From: Gammaproteobacteria bacterium
GTDB taxonomy: Bacteria; Pseudomonadota; Gammaproteobacteria; GCA-002705445; GCA-002716945
DNA: 38,531 bases
Assembly (NCBI GenBank): GCA_030835925.1
Contig: JAURQW010000011.1
Coordinates: 1-38,531, forward strand
Direction of reading: 5' to 3'
Positions within the stretch are counted from its first letter, which is position 1, and each line of letters begins with the position of its first letter. A model generated the notes under the pieces. That model did not search any database, was not told where the DNA came from, and saw only the letters and a program-made list of their open reading frames with translations. Made by a program: the position numbers and the translations under genes. Shown piece by piece: positions 10,011 to 19,154 of the stretch.

Positions 10011-10360
10011 GACATAGAAAAAGTGGAAGACAATTAAATAGAAATTCATCTCATAGAAAAGCTTTGATGAAAAACTTAGCATTATCATTGTTTGAATATG
10101 AAAAAATTACCACATCACTTCCAAAGGCTAAAGAGCTGAGGAGGGTTGCAGAACCACTAATAACTCTCGCTAAAGAGGACACCCTTGTTCGCAGAAGACT
10201 TGCCTACTCAAAGATCAGGAGCAAGAAAGTTGTAAAAAAACTATTTGAAGTTTTAGGCCCAAGGTTTAAAAATAGACCTGGTGGATATCTTAGAATACTT
10301 AAAGCTGGACATAACCTGGGAGACGCGTCACCTCAGGCGTACATAGAACTTACTGATTAG
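10007..10360 (+). CDS. rplQ: 50S ribosomal protein L17
   Basis: A 117-residue protein (E. coli 127), ending just after the family motif [12 protein letters not shown] start it at ATG 10007, which overlaps the rpoA stop (ATGA); the resulting [19 protein letters not shown] is the exact L17 family N-terminus, although the frame is open further upstream. It closes the ribosomal cluster; only 6 bases separate it from the convergent uvrA stop, and I see no terminator hairpin there. Confidence 0.97.
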   Translation: MRHRKSGRQLNRNSSHRKALMKNLALSLFEYEKITTSLPKAKELRRVAEPLITLAKEDTLVRRRLAYSKIRSKKVVKKLFEVLGPRFKNRPGGYLRILKAGHNLGDASPQAYIELTD

Positions 10361-10366
10361 AAAAAA

Positions 10367-13216
10367 CTAGTTAAGTTTGTTTTTCAGGAACTTACCAGTA
10401 TAAGATTTTTTATTTTTAGAAACCTGTTCTGGCGTACCTTCTGATATAACGTATCCACCACCAGTGCCACCCTCTGGCCCCAAGTCTATTACCCAGTCTG
10501 CAGTTTTAATTACTTCAAGGTTATGCTCAATTATGATTAATGTGTTACCTCGTTCTTTTAACTTGTTTAACACCTGAAGAAGTTTAGCGACATCATGAAA
10601 ATGTAGACCAGTTGTTGGTTCATCTAGAACATATAATGTTTTACCCGTATCTCTTCTAATTAATTCTTTTGCTAATTTAATTCTTTGAGCTTCACCTCCA
10701 GATAATGTTGTAGCATTTTGCCCTAGTTTTATATAGGATAGTCCAACCTCATTTAATATCTCTAGCTTCTTACTAATAACAGGAATATTTTCAAAGAACT
10801 CTAGAGCCTTTGCTACTGTAAAATTTAAAATATCATTAATATTTTTTGTTTTAAATAAAATCTCTAAGGTCTGTGGGTTATACCTTTGTCCATCACACTT
10901 ATCACACTTCACGTATACATCAGATAAAAAATGCATTTCAACCTTTATAACTCCATCTCCTTCACAAGATTCACATCTTCCTCCTTTAACATTAAAACTA
11001 AATCTACCAGTTTTATAGCCTCTTGATTTAGCTTCTGGTGTTTGTGAGAATAAATCTCTTATATGAGTAAAAATTCCTGTATAAGTTGCTGGATTCGATC
11101 TAGGTGTTCGACCAATAGGACTCTGATCAATTTCAATTATTTTATCTATGTTTTCAAGACCATCGACTTTTTCACAAGCTACTTGAGAATTATCCTTATC
11201 TAAAAAATTATTATAAATATAATCAAACAAAACGTTGTTAATTAAACTGGATTTTCCGGAGCCAGATACACCAGTTACGCATGTTAATAGTCCAACAGGG
11301 ATGCTAACGTCTAGATTTTGTAAATTATTCAAATGAGCTTTATGTATTTTAAGGATCTTTTTATTATTATACGCTACTCTTTTTTTTGGAACTTGAATCT
11401 GTTTTTCACCAGATAGGTACTGACCTGTAAGTGATGTTTTCAACTTTTTTATACCCTCTGGTGCACCTGTATATACAATATTGCCTCCTGAGTTGCCTGC
11501 CCCAGGGCCGACATCAACAATATGATCTGATGCGAGCATGGTATCTTCATCATGCTCAACGACAATTACTGTATTACCTAAAGCTTTAAGATCTCTAAGA
11601 GTTTTTAGTAGCTTATCATTATCTCTTTGATGTAGACCGATCGATGGTTCATCTAGTATATACATAACACCGACTAAGCCAGAACCAATTTGACTAGCCA
11701 GCCTGATTCTTTGTGCCTCCCCGCCTGATAATGTTTCTGCGCTTCTATCAAGAGTTAGATATGTTAAACCAACATTATTTAAAAAACTCAATCTGCTAGT
11801 AATTTCTAAAATAATCCTCTGAGAAATCTCTTTTTTCATACCTGTAAGTTTCAATTTTTTAAAGAAATTATAACAATCCTCTATTGTCAACGATGTTATG
11901 CTACTTATTGATTTTTTAGAAATGAACACATTCCTACTTTTCTTATTCAGTCTTGTGCCTGAGCATTCATCACATTTATGTATACTTAAATATTTCGATA
12001 ATCTTTCTTTCGCTGAATACGATCCTCTATCATATTGTTTTGAAAATTTGTTTAATACACCATCCCATTTTTCCTCTTTGATGACATAATCACTTGGATC
12101 TCTTTTGCCGTATCTAGCATATTTCATTTTAATAATATCTTTATCGCTTCCATAAAAAAGAACTTTTTTGAATGACTTGGGAAGTTTTCTATATGCAACT
12201 GTAAGATCGACATTGTAGTGTTCTGATAAACACTGAAGTAATAAACTATAATATGCGCTTTTATCATCCCAGCCATAGATTGCACCCTTAAGTAAACTCA
12301 GCTCTTGATTTACTATTATCTTGCTTGGATCAAAAGATTCTTTTACACCTAAGCCATCACAAGATTCACAGGCGCCAGCAGGGCTATTAAATGAGAATAG
12401 TTTTGGTTCAACTTCAGTTACTGTGTAACCACAGTGAGGACATGAGTACTTAGTTGAAAAAATGTTCTGTATTCTATTAGAATCCATATCTAATATATAT
12501 ATTATCCCATTAGATATATTCGAAGCAGTCTCAATGGATTCAGAAATTCTAAGTTTATTTTCTTGATTAACCTTTAGCCTATCTACCACTAATTCAATGT
12601 CATTCTTTTTTTTTGGATTAATTAAATGATCTAATAAATGTTTTGAAATATCGGATATTTCCACAATTTCTTCATTCACCCTAATTCTTTGATAACCCTG
12701 ATGTGAAAACGATTCTATTAATTTAGTATGCTCTCCCTTTTGACTTTTTACAATTGGAGACAATATCATAATATTTTCTTCAGAGAGGTCATTCAAAACT
12801 TTATATGTCATGTCAGATATCGACATTGCTTCTAGATCAACAGAATGATCCGGACATCTTGGTGTTCCAACCCTTGCATATAATAATCTAAGATAATCAT
12901 AAATCTCAGTTACCGTTCCAACTGTAGATCTAGGATTATGAGATGATGATTTTTGTTCTATTGATATAGCTGGAGATAAACCTTCAATAGTATCAACATC
13001 TGGTTTGTCCATCATAGATAAAAATTGTCTAGCATATGATGATAAGGACTCCATATATCTTCTTTGTCCTTCTGCAAAAATTGTATCAAAAGCAAGAGAT
13101 GACTTTCCAGAGCCTGATAAACCAGTAATAGTTATTAGTTTATTTCTTGGGAGCTCTAGGTTAATATTTTTTAGATTATGTGTTCTTGCGCCTTTGACAA
13201 AAATATTCTTTTTCAT
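10367..13216 (-). CDS. uvrA: Excinuclease ABC subunit A (UvrA)
   Basis: A 949-residue protein (E. coli 940) with two ABC ATPase halves. Half one has Walker A GLSGSGKSSLAFDT near residue 33, a zinc module (CPHCGYTVTE... with CESCDG) in the insertion, and the signature LSGGEAQRIRLA near residue 500. Half two has Walker A GVSGSGKSSLINN, the second zinc finger (GRCESCEGDG ... CDKCDGQRYN) and LSGGEAQRIKLA. UvrA dimers recognise bulky DNA lesions and load UvrB in nucleotide excision repair. It is transcribed away from ssb, as in E. coli and Pseudomonas. I saw no LexA-type CTGT-N8-ACAG box upstream of the ATG at 13216. Confidence 0.98.
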   Translation of the reverse strand: MKKNIFVKGARTHNLKNINLELPRNKLITITGLSGSGKSSLAFDTIFAEGQRRYMESLSSYARQFLSMMDKPDVDTIEGLSPAISIEQKSSSHNPRSTVGTVTEIYDYLRLLYARVGTPRCPDHSVDLEAMSISDMTYKVLNDLSEENIMILSPIVKSQKGEHTKLIESFSHQGYQRIRVNEEIVEISDISKHLLDHLINPKKKNDIELVVDRLKVNQENKLRISESIETASNISNGIIYILDMDSNRIQNIFSTKYSCPHCGYTVTEVEPKLFSFNSPAGACESCDGLGVKESFDPSKIIVNQELSLLKGAIYGWDDKSAYYSLLLQCLSEHYNVDLTVAYRKLPKSFKKVLFYGSDKDIIKMKYARYGKRDPSDYVIKEEKWDGVLNKFSKQYDRGSYSAKERLSKYLSIHKCDECSGTRLNKKSRNVFISKKSISSITSLTIEDCYNFFKKLKLTGMKKEISQRIILEITSRLSFLNNVGLTYLTLDRSAETLSGGEAQRIRLASQIGSGLVGVMYILDEPSIGLHQRDNDKLLKTLRDLKALGNTVIVVEHDEDTMLASDHIVDVGPGAGNSGGNIVYTGAPEGIKKLKTSLTGQYLSGEKQIQVPKKRVAYNNKKILKIHKAHLNNLQNLDVSIPVGLLTCVTGVSGSGKSSLINNVLFDYIYNNFLDKDNSQVACEKVDGLENIDKIIEIDQSPIGRTPRSNPATYTGIFTHIRDLFSQTPEAKSRGYKTGRFSFNVKGGRCESCEGDGVIKVEMHFLSDVYVKCDKCDGQRYNPQTLEILFKTKNINDILNFTVAKALEFFENIPVISKKLEILNEVGLSYIKLGQNATTLSGGEAQRIKLAKELIRRDTGKTLYVLDEPTTGLHFHDVAKLLQVLNKLKERGNTLIIIEHNLEVIKTADWVIDLGPEGGTGGGYVISEGTPEQVSKNKKSYTGKFLKNKLN

Positions 13217-13272
13217 GATAAAGAAATGATATCATCAAATACTTGGAATTAAATCATTTACCTTGAGGAATT

Positions 13273-13494
13273 ATGATTATCACAATTTTAAAATGGTTGA
13301 GCAGCATATCTGTTCTAATAGGTGTACTTTGTACTAATTTGAACATTTATCCATATAATATATATTTTCAATCACTAGGTGCTATTAGTTGGGTATTTAT
13401 AAGTGTCTATATTAAAGATAGATCACTAATGTTAAATTTTTTACCACAATTACCCTTATTTGCCATTGGATATTATTTATTGTTTACTGGATAA
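13273..13494 (+). CDS. Small hydrophobic membrane protein, unknown function
   Basis: A 73-residue protein with two or three hydrophobic segments: about residues 3-24 (ILKWLSSISVLIGVL), 31-46 (around FQSLGAISWVFISVY) and 54-72 (LNFLPQLPLFAIGYYLL). A charged turn KDRS separates the last two. GAGG at 13265-13268, 4 bases before the ATG, supports translation. The pattern resembles short uncharacterised membrane proteins of marine bacteria sometimes grouped as DUF6552 or loosely labelled UbiE-like; that is recall, not a verified match. It stands alone between divergent uvrA and ssb. Confidence 0.72.
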   Translation: MIITILKWLSSISVLIGVLCTNLNIYPYNIYFQSLGAISWVFISVYIKDRSLMLNFLPQLPLFAIGYYLLFTG

Positions 13495-13636
13495 TGACTA
13501 ACTTTATAAGTATTTTTCTTCCATATATTAATAATAAATTATATGAAATGTATACTTTCAGTTAAATACCCCTATCCGTAGATAAATATTTGGGTTATAG
13601 TTAATATCTTATTAGTGATTTTTAGTATGAGTATAC

Positions 13637-14068
13637 ATGTCAGTAAATAAAGTTATATTATTAGGAAGAGTAGGGGTTGATCCTGAAGTTAAATTTATGC
13701 CTAGCGGCAATGCCGTGGTTAATTTATCTATTGCTACTAGCAGGAAATTTAAAAATCAAGAATCTGGTGCTTATGAGGATAAAACTGAATGGCATAGAGT
13801 CGTGTTCTTTAATAAACCAGCAGAGACAATTGGTCAATATGTAAAGAAGGGTCAGCAACTATATGTAGAGGGCAGGCTTCAAACCAGAAAATGGCAAGAT
13901 AAAGACGGAATAGAAAAATATTCTACAGATATTATATCTGATAATTTTACATTTGTTGGGTCAAAGTCTGATTCCATGGGTGATTCACAATTTGACAATC
14001 AATCTCAAAAACCTGATGACTTTAACCAAAGTGCTCCGTCAAATCAAGATGATGATGTTCCATTCTAG
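13637..14068 (+). CDS. ssb: Single-stranded DNA-binding protein
   Basis: A 143-residue protein (E. coli 178; the difference lies in a short linker). The OB-fold runs from about residue 3 to 112 with VNKVILLGRVGVDPE, NLSIATSR, DKTEWHRVVFFNKPAE and the LYVEGRLQTRKWQDKDG block. A short polar linker rich in Ser, Gln, Asn and Asp follows, ending in the acidic tip DDDVPF that recruits DNA-repair and replication proteins. The 142 bases upstream (13495-13636) hold no convincing gene or promoter; a weak stem (TATC-CGTA-GATA near 13573-13584) is the only structure seen. Confidence 0.97.
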   Translation: MSVNKVILLGRVGVDPEVKFMPSGNAVVNLSIATSRKFKNQESGAYEDKTEWHRVVFFNKPAETIGQYVKKGQQLYVEGRLQTRKWQDKDGIEKYSTDIISDNFTFVGSKSDSMGDSQFDNQSQKPDDFNQSAPSNQDDDVPF

Positions 14069-14073
14069 ATTAA

Positions 14074-15447
14074 ATGCTGGAAAATAAAAAATTTTTTATA
14101 AAAACTCATGGCTGTCAGATGAACGAATATGATTCTGATAAGCTTGGAGATATTCTCAAGCATAATTTAAGAATGATCGAAACTAAAGATTTCGAAAATG
14201 CTGATTTATTAATATTAAATACATGTTCTATCAGAGAGAAAGCTCAAGATAAAGTTTACCATCAACTAGGAAGATGGAAGAAAATTAAGAAAAAAAATCC
14301 GAGCCTTTTAATTGCTGTAGGAGGATGTGTTGCTTCTCAGGAAGGCAGGCAACTAAGATCTAGAGCGCCAGAAATAGATATTATCTTTGGACCACAGACT
14401 ATCCATAGGATACCTAAGATGATCAAAGATCTTCATACTAATAAAACAAAAGTAGAAATAGATGTAACTTTTCCAGAGATAGAAAAATTTGATTATCTGC
14501 CATCTGTTACCAATAATAATATTTCATCATATATATCTATTATGGAGGGGTGCAGTAAGTACTGTACATTTTGTGTTGTTCCTTACACTAGAGGCGAAGA
14601 AGTGAACAGAACTTTAGATAGCATACTCTATGATGTTAGAGAACTTTCAAATAAAGGAGTAAAAGAAATTACATTCCTTGGTCAAAATGTTAATGCATAT
14701 AAGTCTAAAAACTATAATGGAGAATATATTTCTTTTTCGGATTTAATAAAGCATGTTTCTTTCATAAATGGTATAGAGAGGATTAGATATACTACATCTC
14801 ACCCTATTGATTTTTCCGAAGATTTAATACAAGAATATCATAACCCTAAATTAGCTAATAATTTACATTTACCTGTTCAGTCAGGTTCAGATAGAATACT
14901 TTCTAAAATGAAAAGAAAACATACTGTACTTGAATATAAAAATATTATTCGTAATGTTAGAAAGATTAGACCAAATATTAATCTCACGTCAGACTTCATA
15001 GTTGGTTATCCTGGTGAGACAAATTCAGATTTTATTGATACTATGGAATTTATAGCTGAAATAAATTTTAGTGATGCATATAGCTTTATATATAGTCCGA
15101 GACCTGGTACGCCAGCATCAATTGAGGCGGATAGCATTAGCAGTGATGTTAAAGTAGATAGGTTGAATCAGCTAAAAGAGCTGATAAATCATCAATCAAA
15201 AAAATATTCAGAAAAAATGCTAGGAACAACAGAAAAGGTTTTGGTAGAAGGTCTTTCTATTAAAAGAAAAACAGAGGTTTTTGGGCGAACAGATAACAAT
15301 AAAGTGGTAAATTTTAAAGGGACTGAAAACCTAATAGGTCATCTAGTAGATGTACATATTGATGAGGTTAGAGGTAATACTCTTCACGGTACTTTAAGTG
15401 ACATGATATTAAATTTAAACAAAACTTATGAGCATAAAATACTTTGA
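14074..15447 (+). CDS. miaB: tRNA-2-methylthio-N6-dimethylallyladenosine synthase
   Basis: A 457-residue radical-SAM methylthiotransferase. The N-terminal UPF0004 domain keeps the three ligands of the auxiliary 4Fe-4S cluster, Cys14 (HGCQMN), Cys51 (NTCSIREKA) and Cys85 (GGCVASQEG). The radical-SAM CxxxCxxC is at Cys160, Cys164 and Cys167 (GCSKYCTFCVVPYTRG). A TRAM domain forms the C-terminus. NEYDSDK and SIREKA place it with MiaB rather than RimO. It methylthiolates i6A37 of tRNAs reading UNN codons. The stop overlaps the TTG start of phoH by four bases. Confidence 0.97.
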   Translation: MLENKKFFIKTHGCQMNEYDSDKLGDILKHNLRMIETKDFENADLLILNTCSIREKAQDKVYHQLGRWKKIKKKNPSLLIAVGGCVASQEGRQLRSRAPEIDIIFGPQTIHRIPKMIKDLHTNKTKVEIDVTFPEIEKFDYLPSVTNNNISSYISIMEGCSKYCTFCVVPYTRGEEVNRTLDSILYDVRELSNKGVKEITFLGQNVNAYKSKNYNGEYISFSDLIKHVSFINGIERIRYTTSHPIDFSEDLIQEYHNPKLANNLHLPVQSGSDRILSKMKRKHTVLEYKNIIRNVRKIRPNINLTSDFIVGYPGETNSDFIDTMEFIAEINFSDAYSFIYSPRPGTPASIEADSISSDVKVDRLNQLKELINHQSKKYSEKMLGTTEKVLVEGLSIKRKTEVFGRTDNNKVVNFKGTENLIGHLVDVHIDEVRGNTLHGTLSDMILNLNKTYEHKIL

Positions 15448-16409
15448 CTGAAAAAATCACTCATCAAAATCTAATATTGCAACCACAAGATAATGAGAGA
15501 TTAGCTAATCTTTGTGGTTTACTAGATGAGAACCTCAGACAAATTGAATCTTACATGAATGTTCAAATATCAAATAGAGGTAATAAGTTTATTATAAAAG
15601 GACATGAGGATATAGTTCCTCAGACATCTGACCTTATTGAAAAGCTATATGATATTTCTAGAGAAGAAGAACTGACATCAAAGCAACTCCATATGTATAT
15701 GAACAAAAATAGTGATAGTATGTCAAAGACTGAACATGAGATACCTGATGATGAAGTAACTATAAAATGTAGAAAGCTTACAATACGTCCAAAGTCAAAA
15801 TCTCAACAAGAGTATCTTGGTGCTATCCTTAACAATGATTTAACATTTGGGATAGGATCGGCTGGAACAGGTAAAACATATTTAGCTGTAGCATGTGCTG
15901 TATATTTTTTAGAAAAAGATTTATGCAAGAAAGTTTTCCTTGCTAGGCCTGCAATTGAAGCTGGTGAAAAACTAGGATTTCTCCCCGGAGATCTGTCAGA
16001 AAAAGTTAATCCTTACTTACAACCTATTTATGATGCTCTCTACGAAATTTTAGGTTTTGAAAAAGTAAATAAGTTGATAGAAAAAAAGGTAATAGAAATA
16101 GCGCCTTTAGCCTATATGAGAGGAAGAACTTTGAATGATGCCTTTATAATTCTGGATGAAGGTCAAAATACCACTATAGCGCAAATGGAAATGTTTCTAA
16201 CTAGGATTGGTTATGGATCTAAAACTGTTGTAACTGGTGATACTAGTCAAATTGATTTACCTAGAGGCTCTAAGTCAGGTCTAAAAGACTGTTTAGAATT
16301 TATGCCTAGGGTTAATGGTGCCCATATTACAGAATTTAAAGCAAGCGATGTAATGAGACACAGAATAGTGAAAGATATTATAAAAGAATATGAGAAAAGA
16401 AAAAAATAA
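15444..16409 (+). CDS. ybeZ: PhoH-like ATPase (YbeZ)
   Basis: A 321-residue P-loop ATPase. Walker A is GSAGTGKTYLA around residues 137-147, followed by FLARPAIEAGEKLGFLPGDL and Walker B FIILDEGQNTT; TGDTSQIDLP is the sensor region. The N-terminal third is the KH-like/PhoH-type extension. The start codon is TTG at 15444, overlapping the miaB stop as TTGA; no other in-frame start keeps the N-terminal domain. YbeZ is linked to 16S rRNA maturation and works with YbeY, encoded next with a 20-base overlap. Confidence 0.95.
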   Translation: MTEKITHQNLILQPQDNERLANLCGLLDENLRQIESYMNVQISNRGNKFIIKGHEDIVPQTSDLIEKLYDISREEELTSKQLHMYMNKNSDSMSKTEHEIPDDEVTIKCRKLTIRPKSKSQQEYLGAILNNDLTFGIGSAGTGKTYLAVACAVYFLEKDLCKKVFLARPAIEAGEKLGFLPGDLSEKVNPYLQPIYDALYEILGFEKVNKLIEKKVIEIAPLAYMRGRTLNDAFIILDEGQNTTIAQMEMFLTRIGYGSKTVVTGDTSQIDLPRGSKSGLKDCLEFMPRVNGAHITEFKASDVMRHRIVKDIIKEYEKRKK

Positions 16410-16860
16410 TCCGCTTACTATTAGAATAATAAAAGATAAGATAAAAACATATATACCTTCGCCTTATAAAATAAAGAAGTGGGCAAATCTATCTTTCAAT
16501 AAAAGAAAAAAGGCTGTTGTGATAATTAAGTTAGCTAGTTCAGATGAAATAATGAAAATAAATAAACAGTTCTTCAATAAAAACAACCCATGCAATGTTC
16601 TATCTTTCCCAAACAATTCAGTTCTAGATAGCGGTGAATATGTTTTGGGTGATATAATTATATGCCCTGATATTGTCAAAAAAGAATCAGATTTATATAA
16701 TAAAGATATTGATAGTAGGTGGGCACATATGATAATCCACTCGATGTTACATATACAAGGTTATACTCATGAAAAGAAAAATGACAAGTTAATGATGGAA
16801 AAAAGAGAAAGAGAACTAATGAAATTTTTAGGATACCAAGATCCATACTATGCCAACTAA
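16390..16860 (+). CDS. ybeY: Endoribonuclease YbeY, 16S rRNA maturation
   Basis: A 156-residue protein (E. coli 155). The UPF0054 zinc signature is complete: HSMLHIQGYTH, i.e. H-x3-H-x5-H, near residue 117. The upstream blocks NPCNVLSFP and LGDIIICPDIV are also typical. YbeY processes the 3' end of 16S rRNA and takes part in 70S quality control. It overlaps both neighbours (20 bases with ybeZ, 11 with the corC-like gene), so the three are surely one transcript. Confidence 0.96.
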   Translation: MRKEKNNPLTIRIIKDKIKTYIPSPYKIKKWANLSFNKRKKAVVIIKLASSDEIMKINKQFFNKNNPCNVLSFPNNSVLDSGEYVLGDIIICPDIVKKESDLYNKDIDSRWAHMIIHSMLHIQGYTHEKKNDKLMMEKRERELMKFLGYQDPYYAN

Positions 16861-17665
16861 TATTAAAAAACTATTAAATAATATTATCGCTATATTTAAA
16901 AATCATCCGAAAGATAAAGCCGAGTTATTAGGTATATTAAAACATGCAGTATTAGATGGTCATATTGATAATGAGTCACTTAGAATGATAGAAGGAGTTT
17001 TTCGAGTATCAGAAGTCCAGGTGAGAGATATAATGATACCAAGACCTCATATGACAGTTATTGATATAACAGATCAGATAGATGAGATAATAAAAAAAGT
17101 AGCCTCTTCAGGCCACTCACGTTTTCCTGTGATAGATGATAGCCGTGATGAAATCATTGGAGTTTTACTAGCCAAAGATCTTTTAAAAAGATCCATAAAA
17201 GATGATAATGATGATCTCCATGAATTGTTAAGACCTGCAGTTTTTATACCTGAAAGTAAAAGACTTAATATTCTTTTGAACGAATTTAAATCAAGTCGAA
17301 ATCATATAGCAATTGTAATTGATGAACATGGCGGAGTATCTGGTCTTGTTTCTATTGAGGATGTTATAGAGGAAATCGTTGGAGAAATTGACGATGAGCA
17401 TGATAAAAAATCAGAATCTAGAATTATAGCTCAAAGTCATGATGATTATATAGTGGATGCTTTAACGACCTTGGATGAGTTTAACTCATACTTCCTAACA
17501 AATTTTAGTGATAATGATATTGAGACTATTGGTGGATTCTTAATTAATAAGTTTGAAAAAGTTCCTCTTAATGGAGAAATAATAGTCATATCAGGTTTAT
17601 CTTTTAAAGTTCTTTCTGCTGACTCTAGAAAAATTAAAAGAATAAAATTAAGTAAAAATACTTAA
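16850..17665 (+). CDS. corC: CBS-domain protein CorC/YbeX
   Basis: A 271-residue protein (E. coli YbeX 292). After a short N-terminal segment come two CBS domains, one starting RVSEVQVRDIMIPRPHMTVI near residue 50 and the second around residues 125-180 with HIAIVIDEHGGVSGLVSIEDV-type sequence, then IEEIVGEIDDEHD and a CorC/HlyC C-terminal domain (TIGGFLINKF..VP..GE). It lacks the membrane DUF21 domain. The family was linked to Mg2+/Co2+ efflux; in E. coli ybeX is also tied to ribosome biogenesis, which fits its place between ybeY and lnt. Confidence 0.94.
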   Translation: MPTNIKKLLNNIIAIFKNHPKDKAELLGILKHAVLDGHIDNESLRMIEGVFRVSEVQVRDIMIPRPHMTVIDITDQIDEIIKKVASSGHSRFPVIDDSRDEIIGVLLAKDLLKRSIKDDNDDLHELLRPAVFIPESKRLNILLNEFKSSRNHIAIVIDEHGGVSGLVSIEDVIEEIVGEIDDEHDKKSESRIIAQSHDDYIVDALTTLDEFNSYFLTNFSDNDIETIGGFLINKFEKVPLNGEIIVISGLSFKVLSADSRKIKRIKLSKNT

Positions 17666-17681
17666 ACCTATCGTGTTAACA

Positions 17682-19154
17682 ATGAAAAACACATTTGTTA
17701 GATATCTACTTCTTATAACTTCAGGTTTTATCTATACAGCATCGTTTTCACCATTTGATTTTAAAATTGGGATCTTTATCTCTATATTTATATATTTTTA
17801 TTTAATATCTAATAGTTCTAGAAAATCAAGTATCTTAGAATCATACATATATGGTTTAGCAATCTTTACATCTGGAGTATCATGGATATTTAATAGTATT
17901 TATTATTATGGAGGAGAGCACTTTTTATTCTCAATTATGATGACTCTTGTCTTCATTATATATATGAGTATCTTTTTTATCCCTATAGGGTTTTTCATTA
18001 ATAAAAAAAGCAATCTTTCAGATATACATTTCCCGCTAATTGCTGCTTCCATTTGGGTTTTAATGGAAATCATTCGGTCGAGTCTATTTGGTGGCTTCCC
18101 ATGGCTTTTAGTAGGTACAAGTCAAGTCGGGACTATTTTTGATAGTTTATATCCATTTATGGGAGTGTATTCAGTTAGCTTTATGGTAGTAATTATATCA
18201 ACTGTTATGGCATCAAAGATATCTTATCAAATAAAATTCAGAGTATTTAAAATATATGCATTATTTATATCCTCCCTATTTTTAATAATAAATATAATTC
18301 CAATACAATCAACCGACTCTCATCAACCTATAAAGGTAAGTGTAATTCAGCCAAATATACATTTAGGTTTAAAGTATAATGAGTCTCAGCTTGAGAATAT
18401 TAAAAAAAAGTATATCGATATTCTGGAAAATGAAATTAATAACTTTGTTGTAATGCCTGAAACCGCAATACCAAAAATTTATCAATTTGATAAAAAATTT
18501 TATAATGATCTTGTAAACAAATTCAACTTTGATTTTATAACTGGAATATTTAATTATGATCAATCTAAAGACAAGGTGTACAACAGTATGTTGATGTTAG
18601 AGAATAAAAAAGAATTTTTTTATAACAAGCGACACCTTGTTCCTTTTGGAGAGTACACACCTTTAGAAAATATTTTTAGTTATATAGCCGATATTTTGAA
18701 TATACCAATGTCAAGCATAGAACATGGGAAATCTAATCAGAACCCCATATATTATAGAGGTACTATTATTTATCCTCTGATATGTTACGAAATAGCATAC
18801 TCATCTTTAATCAAACCTAAAGAGGATAAATATGGTTTGATTATAACTATCAGTAATGACGCTTGGTTTGGAGATACTTTTGCTCCTCATCAACATCTTC
18901 AGATAGCCAAAGTTCGTGCTTTGGAGTCAAGCTTGCCAATAATAAGAGCTGCAAATACGGGCATATCAGCTATTCTAGATAAAAGAGGGGCTATCATAGA
19001 TAAGATTGAATTAAATCATTCAGGCTATATCAATGCCGAGGTATTTCCATCTAAGGGATTAACTCCATACATGTATTTTGGAGATTACCCTATATTGATG
19101 TTAATATTCTCAATTATGTTGTTTTATTGGAAAAAATATAAAATATATGGATAA
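17682..19154 (+). CDS. lnt: Apolipoprotein N-acyltransferase
   Basis: A 490-residue inner-membrane protein (E. coli 512). About six hydrophobic helices in the first 215 residues precede a periplasmic nitrilase-fold domain and a final helix. The catalytic residues are visible: Glu in VMPETAIP, Lys in the NKRHLVPFGEYTP region, Cys in YPLICYEIAY. The enzyme adds the third acyl chain to lipoproteins and so matters for LptE encoded nearby. I prefer ATG 17682 (MKNTFVRYLL); a GTG at 17673 would add three residues. Its end overlaps leuS by 8 bases. Confidence 0.96.
   Translation: MKNTFVRYLLLITSGFIYTASFSPFDFKIGIFISIFIYFYLISNSSRKSSILESYIYGLAIFTSGVSWIFNSIYYYGGEHFLFSIMMTLVFIIYMSIFFIPIGFFINKKSNLSDIHFPLIAASIWVLMEIIRSSLFGGFPWLLVGTSQVGTIFDSLYPFMGVYSVSFMVVIISTVMASKISYQIKFRVFKIYALFISSLFLIINIIPIQSTDSHQPIKVSVIQPNIHLGLKYNESQLENIKKKYIDILENEINNFVVMPETAIPKIYQFDKKFYNDLVNKFNFDFITGIFNYDQSKDKVYNSMLMLENKKEFFYNKRHLVPFGEYTPLENIFSYIADILNIPMSSIEHGKSNQNPIYYRGTIIYPLICYEIAYSSLIKPKEDKYGLIITISNDAWFGDTFAPHQHLQIAKVRALESSLPIIRAANTGISAILDKRGAIIDKIELNHSGYINAEVFPSKGLTPYMYFGDYPILMLIFSIMLFYWKKYKIYG

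Noticed and set aside
13217-13272. LexA/SOS box in the uvrA upstream region
   Set aside because: No CTGT-N8-ACAG pattern is present; only the AT-rich palindrome ATGATATCAT (13226-13235), which does not match LexA.
13494-13565. 23-codon mini frame overlapping the stop of the small membrane protein (TAATG)
   Set aside because: Too short, no ribosome-binding site of its own and no recognisable sequence; stop-start overlaps arise easily in AT-rich DNA.
13495-13636. Possible promoter or structured leader before ssb
   Set aside because: TTGGGT and TAATAT-like boxes are at wrong spacing and the TATC-CGTA-GATA stem has only four pairs; nothing convincing.
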